Source: Alentia gelatinosa
Lineage: Eukaryota > Annelida > Polychaeta > Phyllodocida > Polynoidae
DNA length: 64,000 nt
Assembly (NCBI GenBank): GCA_950022655.1
Contig: OX465590.1
Location: 44,785,718 to 44,849,717, forward strand
Direction of reading: 5' to 3'
Positions 1 to 10,600 of this stretch are shown here, piece after piece. Every line of letters starts with the position of its first letter. Position 1 is the stretch's first letter. The notes beneath the pieces are model-generated. The model saw only the letters and a program-made list of their open reading frames with translations, was not told where the DNA came from and ran no database searches. A program made the translations under genes and the position numbers.

Positions 1-434
1 AATAAAAAAACTTTAAAAAAAACCCTTTCGCTACACTGCATTGCATCAAATTTATGCACACCCTGAAATACGCCGCTGCAGTACCATTTTCAGCCATGTA
101 GTACGCTGGCACTTTTTACAATATCCAGAGTGATGTCATTATATCACACCTCCATGGCAATCGAAAATAATTAGGATGTTATACAATAGTAATAATTTTA
201 ACTATGATATAGTTTTACATAGGTTGGAAAATATTATCAAAATATTCATATTATTTCTTTTAAAAAAATCGCAAATACTTGAATTATGGAAAATTATGCC
301 TCAATCAAGGCATCATAGCATACTTTTCCCGGGAATACCTCCAGGCATCACAGGAAAGCCAGGAATGACATATCTAGATTAACAAGGAAACCTTGCTGCC
401 CTACGTTTAACTTATTAGGAGTTGAACTTAATAC
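1..434. other. AT-rich intergenic DNA
   Basis: No gene or clear repeat boundary is visible. Positions 296-365 contain GCCTCAATCAAGGCATCA and a CCCGGGAATACCTCCAGGC stretch, both related to the 35-bp GCCTTGAGGCATTC array at 20190-20665. Confidence 0.4.
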
Positions 435-439
435 TCACC

Positions 440-870
440 TCGTTCTTCGAATTCGGTAAATATTTCCGACCAAAATAACTCTGAACAGATTCCATTCAGA
501 CACATTAACCGTGTCTCCATATATTACTACATACCTAACCTTTGGCCGAACGTCTATGAAATTACTACCCGCTTCTAGGGATGCAGTATAAATAATGTTC
601 GGGGCACTGAGCCCATAGTGAATATTCGGGCGCACTGTTACAAACGGGTCAATTGGTAGATATGATAAGTATATAAAATGGTTGTTTTTTATATTTAGGT
701 ATGTAATAATATGAAAACGTAGTGACTGAGCCTGTAGGGATGCCATTCTTGGCCTTTTCATGCCATATTTACGTCCCTCCGCCTGTGGCGTTGGGACATA
801 TTTATGGCATGAAAAGACCTCGAACGGCCACCCCTTCAGGCTCAGTAACCACGTTTTCTCTTATTACTGC
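440..870. mobile_element. Hairpin MITE-like element, copy 1 (GGCCGAACGTCTATGAAAT family)
   Basis: A hairpin with arms of about 55 bp lies at 713-859, running from GAAAACGTAGTGACTGAGCC to GGCTCAGTAACCACGTTTTC. Its flank with CGAACGTCTATGAAAT and GCAGTATAAATAATGTTCGG recurs with the hairpin at 19020-19330. No transposase is present, so a non-autonomous element is inferred. Confidence 0.65.
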
Positions 871-1151
871 ACCCCTAGCAGCAGTCAGTAACTATACATT
901 GTCAGCCGATGGGTATTTAGGCTTCTGTTTGACCTTCTTCCTTGGACCTGACACTTCTTGGAAACAGTCACGTGACTTGTAGAGTCGCGTCTAGTTATTC
1001 ATAAAGAGACTTTCATAAAAATTATTTGGCACTGGTTCACAGACCAAAATTTTCAGTGTTCCACTTTTCCATGGAAATCCTTGTTTTCATTTCAATTTGA
1101 TAAATTATGTTTCCTTGTAAGTTGTATATAACAAAAATACTATAAAGTGAA

Positions 1152-1330
1152 CCTTATTCACACTAATAAACAAATGGTTTGACACCTCCTACCTTTAGAC
1201 CTATTCCATGGCCAATACCGATGTGTTTTCCATATTTACTCGGTTTGTCTCAGGCAGCAATTCCACATGAAAAATATTTCCACCTACTCTCTTTTTTTTG
1301 GTCCCAACTGACATTCATGGACAGACTGTA
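1152..1330. repeat. Dispersed about 180-bp repeat, copy 1
   Basis: It shares blocks CATTCCATGGCCAATACCGAT-like, TCCATGTTTTCTC-like, GGCAGTAAATTCCACATG-like and AAAAATATTTCCAC, then CCAACTGACAT, with the copies at 6205-6365, 6475-6660 and 13170-13375. No ends or coding potential are recognised. Confidence 0.65.
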
Positions 1331-1954
1331 TATTCCTAGTTTAAATTTGGTGAATGATACAACTGTCTAATAGGACAAATTGGCTTTAAACTACCCAAAC
1401 AAACAAAGAACCATACAAGCAATGAATTGCTAACATGTTCTGTGGATTCATGAATATTCAGCAGTTGACTAATGACCTGGTTTAGACTGAAAATAAGCCT
1501 TTGTCCCCAATGGCCTTATACCAAGGGAAACAGCAACGGCATAAATAGATAATCTCTGACTAAGGCTAATTATATTGTAGACGAATCCATCGTCGGCTCA
1601 CACTAAGCAATTAATCGTATTTTCACTAGACTCCGATCTGAGACAATCTGAAAATTATACAAAAGGACCTAGATAACCAAGATGAATGTCGAAATAGAGT
1701 TCAAACCGGTTACTCATACCAATTTCAAGCGTTATGCATCGCATGTATGATAGAACGCCGCAGTGAATTAATAGTTCAATCTACCAAGTGTAATTAAAAG
1801 AGCATTTTGCTGTAGTAATTATATGTAGTTTGACAATAATCATTTAGTTTTTCTCAACATTGATGTAACCGTCAAATTACTACCATCAGTCCTCTTTTTT
1901 TTTTAACCCAGGGTGCATACTGTTTGGTAATTTACAAATGTGAAGGGAATATAT

Positions 1955-2334
1955 TTCATCTCACCCCAGGTATTTTTTCCCCATAGACTTAACATTGGAA
2001 AGTTGTTGTCAACGCCTATGGGGTATTGTAAAAGGAAAACTCATGGGAGATGATGTCATAAATGTTCGCCAATTAGTCAGTGATAGGGATGAGATAAAAT
2101 CTGAACCGCACTCGATCCATAGCCACTGACAATATGCCATTCATTTTGGTTTGCTACAAAATTTCACAGATTGTACAAAATGATAGTTGCTGTACTCAAA
2201 TCGTAAAATACACAATACTCCATTTGTTTGGATGCGCCGGAACCCTCACTCGGCTTCGCCTGGATGATGATTGCAGCCGATCCAAACTCATGGAGTATTG
2301 TATATTTATTCGATTCTCGATCCAGGTCTATATA
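1955..2334. mobile_element. Composite hairpin element (TTATCYYACCCC family), interrupted copy
   Basis: A module from CATCTCACCCCAGGTATTTT with CCCCATAGACTTAACATTGG to GGGATGAGATAAAATC is followed by a hairpin. The hairpin's arms carry AATACTCCAT and its apex CACTCGGCTTCGCCTGG. A 300-bp pogo-like MITE at 2335 breaks it, and it resumes at 2635. Confidence 0.6.
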
Positions 2335-2634
2335 CAGTAGAACCCCACCTAACGGACACCCCGCGTAAGCGGACACCCCGTGTAAGGCGTTTTTTTTATG
2401 AGTGTGTGTGAATATATTCATAGAAAATACATTTATAATTTAAAGTTTAATAACTTCGAATCCAATTAAGATATTGGAAAAACGATTTCAAATTTACCAT
2501 CCCTTCTGTCTTCCCTACATATTGGTATTTAACACTTCAATATTGGCCCTAGAGAACACTGCGTAAGCGGACACCCCACGTAAGCGGACAATTTGGCCAG
2601 ACCGGAGGGTTTCCGCTTACGCCGGGTTTTACTG
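2335..2634. mobile_element. pogo/Tigger-like MITE of 300 bp with TA target duplication
   Basis: The ends are inverted: CAGTAGAACCCCACCTAACG on the left and GCTTACGCCGGGTTTTACTG on the right. TA flanks both sides (2333-2334 and 2635-2636). Inner GCGTAAGCGGACACCCC copies extend the inverted repeat. The CAGT...ACTG ends with TA target fit the pogo group of Tc1/mariner elements. There is no transposase, so it is non-autonomous. Confidence 0.8.
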
Positions 2635-3050
2635 TAGATACATGGGTGTTTCGTGAGGTGAAATCATACATAAAGTTGCCCCAATTTCTTTTTTATCATC
2701 TTACCCCTGGTACAAGTTTAGCCATATGAATAAGGTTAGAAAAAAAACCCCAACAATCACCCGCATAAAGTGACAATACTACTGAATGGTTGTGGCGGAG
2801 TGAATGGGAGATGACGTCATACGCTGGATTTGTGAAGTATTTTGAATTATTCTGATATTGTGATGCTATTCAATGTCAATGGCAGGAAACCTCACTCGGC
2901 TTCGGATGATGATTGCGGCCGATCCAAACTCATGGAGTATTGTGTATTTATACGATTCTCGATCCAGTTCTATATGAATATATATATGTGTGTAGTACTA
3001 TATGAATATATGTGTGTTTCATGAGGTGAGCTCTTGCATAAAGTTGCCCC
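2635..3050. repeat. Remainder of the interrupted hairpin element and an uninterrupted paralogue
   Basis: Positions 2640-2685 (ATGGGTGTTTCGTGAGGTG, CATAAAGTTGCCCC) continue the element broken by the MITE. Positions 2885-3050 repeat the same sequence without the MITE, through CATGGAGTATTGTGTATTTA, CGATTCTCGATCCAGTTCTA and on to CATAAAGTTGCCCC. Confidence 0.65.
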
Positions 3051-3839
3051 GAACCCTGAGATTTGTCTCGGTAGAATCTGGCCATGGTTTCACATTGCTT
3101 TGTTTACTCATCAGGTGTTCTCTGATTGTGCTGGTCGTGCAAACTGTCCCTCGTTCTACCCTCTCTGAACAAATAGACACAGACCAGCTGGCCATACGGG
3201 GTTGTTTACGTGACACCTCAGCGCGTTACGTCCAGGTGGTACTGACACAGGTGTTTAACTGTCACCAGCACCAGGCCACTGTCGATACAATCTCCGCAGT
3301 CTTTTATTTATGTTAATGTTTATTCTGGAGTAGTGTCTCCATTTACAGTAAAAAACAGCCCTATTTTCAGTAGGCTTCAGGGCCATCACCTGGTATCTTT
3401 TTCTTTTTTTTTCTTTTTAATCATTGCACTTTTATTTCCAATCAATTCAATCCTTACATGTGACTCGTAGTGGGCTCTCTAACAAAGCCTTATCGCTGTT
3501 CCATCCATTTTTAAAATTTTTCTCTTCGTCTTGAATAACAATCATATAAAGCAAGTTTTACTTCCTATTATAATTAAAGCCTAATAAGTTCTCTGTTATA
3601 TGACAGAGTTAACATTGGGCACTCATAATCAAATGTTGGCCAATTAGTTAGTAATAGGGGTGAGTTAGAATCTGAACCAAACACAATCTATAACCACTGA
3701 AAATTGCCATTTGTTTTGTGTTGCCTCGTGAGATTACTCGCCAACTCCAATCTCCTGGTATATTTTCCGTGGCTACAGATCTCGATGCAGTTCCTTATAG
3801 CTATGTTGGTGATGTTAGTTGAGACTCTAGACCAGGTTC
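3051..3839. other. Intergenic or intronic DNA without a gene
   Basis: I see no exon here. Positions 3605-3720 carry a fragment (CCAATTAGTTAGTAATAGGG, ATCTATAACCACTGAAAATT) shared with the composite hairpin elements at 2060-2140 and 21970-22000. The rest is AT-rich without a recognised feature. Confidence 0.4.
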
Positions 3840-4541
3840 TAGCCCTTTTAAATGTTTACGTATTATGTATTTTCTCATCTCTCCAAGAGGAACGTGGGCT
3901 GTGTCTATGAGAGTGGTCCCTATGTCAGTGTTCTAGCCCTTTTAAATGTTTACGTAACTTGTATTATCTCATCTTATCAGGAGAAACTTGGTCTGTGTCT
4001 ATGAGAGCTGACACTATGTCTGTGTTCTATCCCTTTTAAATGTTTACGTAACGTGTATTTTCTCGTCTCTCCAGGAGAAACATGGCTGAGAGTGGTCACT
4101 ATGTCGGTGGTTTTAATAGAGATTCTAGACCAGGTTCTAGCCCTTTTAAATGTTTTTATGTAACTTGTATTTTCTCTTCAGGAGGAACGTGGGCTGTGTC
4201 TATGAGAGTGGTCCCTATGTCAGTGTTCTAGCCCTTTTAAATGTTTACGTAACTTGTATTTTCTCTCCAGGAGAAACAAGGCCTGTGTCTATGTCAGTGA
4301 TGTTTGTAGAGATTCTAGCCCTTTTAAATGTGTACGTAACTTGTATTTTCTCTCCAGGAGAAACAAGGCCTGTGTCTATGTCGGTGATGTTTGTAGAGAT
4401 TCTGGCCCTTCTAGATGTTTATGTAACTTGTATTTTTTCATCTCTTCAGGAGGAACGTGGGCTGCGTCAATGTCAGCGATGTTTGTAGAGACTCTAGCCC
4501 TTTTAAATGTTTACGTAACGTGTATTTTCTCATCTCTTCAG
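3840..4541 (+). repeat. About 90-bp tandem array containing the exon A acceptor
   Basis: About eight units begin near 3845, 3938, 4028, 4139, 4230, 4320, 4410 and 4499, each with CTAGCCCTTTTAAATGT, a T/C-rich tract, CAG and a copy of the exon start (GAGGAACGTGGGCTG or GAGAAACAAGGCCTG). The last unit runs straight into exon A. Several upstream copies therefore look like working acceptors. Confidence 0.85.
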
Positions 4542-4696
4542 GAGGAACGTGGGCTGGGCGTCGACGTGTAACAGTGTCGGGCAGACGGCCGGCTACTTCA
4601 TGGGCCACGTGGTGTTCCTGGCATTAGAGTCGGCAGATTTATGTAACACCTACATCCGATCCGAACCCAAACCAGTAGGAATCTTAACGCTGTCAG
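4542..4696 (+). CDS. SLC33A1: SLC33A1 exon A (first exon in window)
   Basis: The acceptor is ...CATCTCTTCAG at 4541 and the donor GTGAGT begins at 4697. The first base completes a codon from a missing upstream exon, then the frame reads RNVGWASTCNSVGQTAGYF and onward to GILTLS. It covers one membrane segment (YFMGHVVFLALESA) and the luminal or cytosolic loop after it. The start RNVGW is the part duplicated in the array just upstream. GC content is clearly higher than in the flanking intron. Confidence 0.93.
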
Positions 4697-7600
4697 GTGA
4701 GTGGCCCACACCTGGGTACCGCGTCACCACACAGGTGAGCGGTGAAACCCACATGTCAGACAACATGAGTAAAACACACGAACAGGTCACCGCACTCACA
4801 CTACCCCCCCCCCCCTCCTTTAGAGACAAGTAAAGAGGTGAGCGGTGAAACCCACATGTCAGACAACATGAGTAAAACACACGAACAAGTCACCCACACT
4901 CACACACACTCCCCCCCCCCCCTCCCCTCCTCTAGAGACAAGCATACAGGTGAGCGGTGAAACCCACATGGCAGACAACACGCGTAAAACACATGACCGT
5001 GTCACCCGCACTCACACTACCCCCCCCCCCCCTTCCTTTAGAGACGAGTATATAAGTGAGCAGAGAAACCCACATGGCAGATAACATGCGTAAAACACAT
5101 GACCGTGTCACCCGCACTCACACTACCCCCCCCCCCCCCCTTCCTTTAGAGACGAGTATATAAGTGAGCAGAGAAACCCACATGGCAGATAACATGCGTA
5201 AAACACATGACCGTGTCACCCGCACTCACACTACCCCCCCCCCCCCCCCCCCTTCCTTTAGAGACGAGTATATAAGTGAGCAGAGAAACCCACATGTCAG
5301 GCACACGCATGTAAATACACAATATTGACTGGTTTCAGATACAAGCAGTCGTATGCTCCAAGAAGCTGACTTATAGTAATATCTGAGCGTATGCGTGGAT
5401 ATTGCGTAGAGTCAACTCTGATGAGCATACAACTACTTTTATCTGAAACCTGTCTATATTGTATTTATTATCCACCCTTTCCTGACTAGTGGTGTACCAA
5501 TATTAGTTCGTTTTAGGTATGCACTATTTTTTCATACGCACTATTTTTCAGTATGCGCTGGTAGATTTTGCAATCCAGAGCATACAACTTATCTGTATGC
5601 TTTGGGTATGTAGATACACACTCCCTATGTGTTTCCTATGGGCACTTTGTATTAGGTGGATATATCTGTATGCTCTGGGTATGACTATATAGATACACAC
5701 TACCCATGTGTTTTCTATGGACACTTTGTATTGGGTGGATGATAAAACACATTACTGTGTCACCCCCACTCACACCCACCTCCCTCTAGAGACTGATATA
5801 CAGGTGCGACTCTTTGTTCAGTAAATGATAATGGCGCCAAAGTAGATCAGAACAATTATATTGACACGTGATATGAAATATCGATTCAGCGCCTGATGTT
5901 TGGTTTCTTTTATGTGGTGTTGTATTTACACCATGGGTGAATAGTTGATGTTGGTTTTTTCACATGGCAACGCTTAGCAGTCTTCATGTATTGATCCGAA
6001 TAGATGTATATAAACAATGTCTCTGTTGTCCAAGTCTAATTGTACAAATTGGACGTTAAACTTCTAAAAAAAACAAAAAAACAATCTCTGTAGTCCAGTC
6101 CTCCCCTTTAAACAGAGAAGGTAGTTTTCCCCTTTTCCTTGTTTTCGTTTTTTGGTTTATAAGATTCCTTTTTCTTGTGTAAAAACAGAAGAGAGGATAA
6201 ATTAGGTCTCACTTACTCCAATAGATAGCGGTTCAAACCTCCCCACACACCTCAGCCTCATTCCATGGCCAATAACCATGTGTTCTCCATGTTTTCTCAG
6301 TCTCTCTGAGGCAGTAAATTCCTCATGACCCCCACTGAAATCCCTGATTAAATAAGCGACATAATTCCCACAGTACAGAGATGTCAGTTTTCCACTTTTC
6401 TGTGGAAATCCACTTTTCCATATTCAATATATATAATTTCTTTTCCTTACGTCAAACAAAGATAATATTGATTTAGCCTCAGTAACACCAATAAAACAGT
6501 GGTATGAAACTCCCAACAGACCCTCAGCCCCATGCCATGACCGACAGGGACATTTTATCCATGTTTTCCCGGTCTCTCTGTGGTAGAAAAATCCACATGA
6601 AAAATATTTCCACCTTTTCCCTGACTCCAACTGACATCCCTGACAGTAACAGACCGCAGGCAATACTGCGATATTTCCTACCGAACGGCAGTACCTTTAA
6701 TTTTAACCTTGGAGTGACATTTTCTGTTAACTTTCAACATTTATCTCCCTCAAACACTAAAAATCAATAGAAATTAGAATATATAGCCATTCTGTTTCAA
6801 TATAATGTTATAAAATGCTTCTTTGATTTCGGGTTTTATCTTTTCTTTCACAATACAGCCATGTAGCATGTGTGTGCCGTAGTCGGTAGAGGGACGGTCA
6901 TTATGAGCGGTTATAATATATAAAATCAATTTTTTTTTTTTTTTTTTGGTCATAGAGGTATTATTGCCACGTCTTCTTAATATTCAAATTCTAGGCAAAT
7001 GACTTGCAGTTTGCATTTTAAGGTGAATTATAGGATGCAGCTTTAAGCTATATTATAACTTTTGCACGAAGAGAAATTTGTATGTACATTGATTTATGGC
7101 CTTTCTGTCCCAAAGTAATGCACCAAATATATATATATATTTTAAAAGCTTTTAAATTCCTGTTTTTCCTCTTTGCCGATTTTCATCCCTATAGGGATAC
7201 AAGTTTGCTGACAAATAACGGAATCCCGATATTTCCTGTCGACCGGCCCTAACCTTAAAGTGGCATTTCCTGTATACTTTCACATTTATCTCCTTTTCTA
7301 CACTAAACATTACAATGTAACCAAGAGAAATGATTATATATATCGATGCATAGCCATTGTGCTCCAATATAATGTTATAAAATGCTTCTTTGATTTCGGG
7401 TTTTCTCTTTCTGACTTTTTTTCTCTTTCCCGACTTTTATCCCTGAGGTTAAGACATGCTCGTGTTTAATTTCAGATTTTCTCTATTTCTGGAGCATCGT
7501 GTTCTTGATCACGACGACGCTGGTGGGGGTCCTGAAGCGGGAGAACACGTTAGGCGAGGGAGTGGAGGAGCACAAGGAGCAGTCCATCGTCGAGACGTAC

Positions 7601-10600
7601 TCCTTGTTATTTAAGATATTCAAGCTGCCCTCCGTGTGGGAGCTCATGGTCATCCTACTTACTGTAAAGGTAAGCACACGGAGCAGTCCATCGTCGAGAC
7701 GTACTCCTTGTTATTTAAGATATTCAAGCTGCCCTCCGTGTGGGAGCTCATGGTCATCCTACTTACTGTAAAGGTAAGCACATGGAGCAGTCCATCGTCG
7801 AGACGTACTCCTTGTTATTTAAGATATTCAAGCTGCCCTCCGTGTGGGAGCTCATGGTCATCCTACTTACTGTAAAGGTGAGCTTTACGTCCACGGTGGG
7901 GCTCAGTGGTTAAGGCACTGGATTTGTAATCCCAAGGTTGTGTGTTTGAGTCCCACTGCAGTCACTCTTCTCCTTCATCCACAACAGTGGTAGATTTACT
8001 GCTATACCAATGGCCAATCCTTCTCATACCATGTCTATGTGGTGTGGTGTACAGCCACCTTTCTCCTATAGCCCCAGCAGTGGTAGATTTACTGCTATAT
8101 CAAAGGCCAGTCCTTCTCATACCATGTCTATGAGGTGTGGTGTACACCCACCTTTCTCCCTCAACCCCAACAGTGGTAGATTTACTGCTATATCAAAGGC
8201 CAGTCCTTCTCATACTATGTCTATTTGGTGTGGGAAGTAAATGAATTCTCACCTCAGTAATTGTGATGGGATGATACTTCTACCTGAATTCAGGTAAGAA
8301 CCTGTAATAGTTAACTGGACGTTAGATCAAACCAACCAACCAAACCCTTACATCTAATCATCGCTTTAAAAAAAAAACCTTTTTATTCAGAAAAGTTTAA
8401 CGACCCCAAAAATTGTCCTCATTAAGTAGACAATTTTTCACACCATGGTCCCAAGGAAATGACAGCACACATTCGACAGAAAAGTGCGTTACGAACTGCC
8501 TTTCTACAATGGCCAGACCAAACAGGGACAAGAAAACATTAATACTAATACTTGTACACTAGATCTTTAGAATTTAAGTATCATCATAACTCTTCGCCAT
8601 AGGTAATAAGAGTATAGTAATTTCTTTAACTTTCATTTTGAAATTGTCCATCTTCATGAGTGTTTGTACATCAGTCTAAAACCAGATGACTAAAGAAAAT
8701 TTAGATTATTGCTTATCCAATTGGAATAATGCCAGAGATGATAAATTGGGGACTATTTTACAGTGCATTGGCCGTAATTTCAGAAAAAGAACCTGAGATC
8801 AGAACAGGTGAAACTGACCCGTCCGGGGACTGGTCACACTAAACTGACACATGGACACCTTCTAAAAGGTGAATTGGCACCCATGTGCCGACATGCAACA
8901 CACATCTGAGCATTGAACATCTGATGCTCCATTGTCAGTGAAATACAAGGAAATACAGGAAAAACTCCTGAGGAATACAACATCAATTCGCAGTGCCTTC
9001 CACAGCACTGGTAGAAAAGAGCTTGTTGAATTCCTAAGAGAATCCAAGATATTGCTATTGAACAGCTATAAACAACCCGAAGCCTGGACATCCAGGCACA
9101 CCGACCTATCTAAGGAATAAGGAAAAAAGAGAAAAGTTCTTAAGCCATTGTGAAGTCTGGGAAGAGAAATTCTAAACTTACCGGACATAAAATCAACCAA
9201 ACCAAACCAAACATCCTGTCATAAATCTGGTTAAAAAAGAAAACAAAAAACCTAGCCCCCAAACAAATTAGTAAAGTGGATGTAGGATTTGACATGTTTT
9301 TGTGGTAGCAGATTTTGCTCCTCTAACAAACTAGTTACGTCGATGTAGGATTTGACACGTTCTTGTGGTTGCAGATTGTAAACTAGTTAAGTGCATGTAG
9401 GATTTGACATATTTTTGTGGTTGCAGATTGTAAATTAGTAAAGTCAATGTAGGATTTAACATGTTTTAGTGGTTGCAGATTGTAAATTAGTAAAGTCGAT
9501 GTAGGATTTGACGTGTTTTAGTGGTTGCAGATTGTAAATTAGTGAAGTCAATGTAGGATTTGACATGTTTAAATGGTTGCAGATTGTAAATTAGTAAAGT
9601 CGATGTAGGATTTGACATGTTTTAGTGGTTGGAGATTGTAAATTAGTGAAGTCGATGTAGGATTTGACATGTTTTAATGGTTGCAGATTGTAAATTAGTA
9701 AAGTCAATGTAGGATTTGACATGTTTTTGTGGTTGCAGATTTTGCTCCACTAACAAACTAGTAAAGTGGATGTAGGGTTTGACATGTTTTCGTGGTTGCA
9801 GATTGTAAATTAGTAAAGTGGATGTAGGGTTTGACATTTTTTTCGTGGTTGCAGATTGTAAATTAGTAAAGTGGATGTAGGATTTGACATGTTTTAGTGG
9901 TTGGAGATTGTAAATTAGTTAAGTCGATGTAGGATTTGACATGTTTTAATGGTTGCAGATTGTAAATTAGTAAAGTGAATGTAGGATTTGAATGCAGATT
10001 GTAAACTAGTTAAGTGGATGTAGGATTTGATACGTTTTCGTGGTTGCAGATTGGCTTTGCCACGTCGGACGCGGTCACCGGGCTGAAGCTGATCGAGCAG
10101 GGCGTGCCCCGGGACCGTCTCGCCATGCTCGCCGTGCCCATGGTGCCCATTCAGGTCATCCTGCCGCTGATGATCAGTAAATACACGACAGGTCCACGTC
10201 CACTAGACATCTTCTTAAGGGCCATGTTCCCCAGGTAGGTGCCACATAGCTCTGTGTAGACAGGGTCAGTTAGTTTTGATGAAGGGGGAGGGTGGGGTGT
10301 ACAGTATTCACAAGAATCAGATAAAAGTTAAGGAAAAAGGAAAAAAAGCCTTGAGAAATAACCTAGCAGACAGAAACGAAGGGCGTATTTTCAGCAGCTA
10401 TGTATCGAGTGGGGTTAAGATTTTAACTTACTGATTGGCTAACGTTTGTGATGTCATCACCCAAAGAGAATTACTTACTACTATATCAAAGGCCAGTCCT
10501 TCTCATACCATGTCTATTTGGTGTGGTGTACAGCCACCTTTCCCCTTCATCCCCAGCAGTGACAGATTTACTGCCATATCAAAGGCCAGTCCTTCTCATA

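Noticed and set aside
4150..4488. 112-codon open frame as an independent gene
   Set aside because: It is the 90-bp acceptor-bearing array in frame. It is discussed only as possible extra exonic sequence.
1..4541. N-terminal exons of SLC33A1 within the left edge
   Set aside because: I looked for frames resembling the conserved region just before NVGWAS in all three + frames and found none. The exon or exons most likely lie outside the window.
4805..5255. Poly-C tracts as a functional element
   Set aside because: Their length varies between units of the array and may include sequencing error. No evidence of function.
7891..7970. tRNA gene at the SINE head
   Set aside because: A- and B-box-like sequence is present, but the acceptor stem and T-arm do not pair well and the same head recurs with SINE bodies. 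It is a SINE head.
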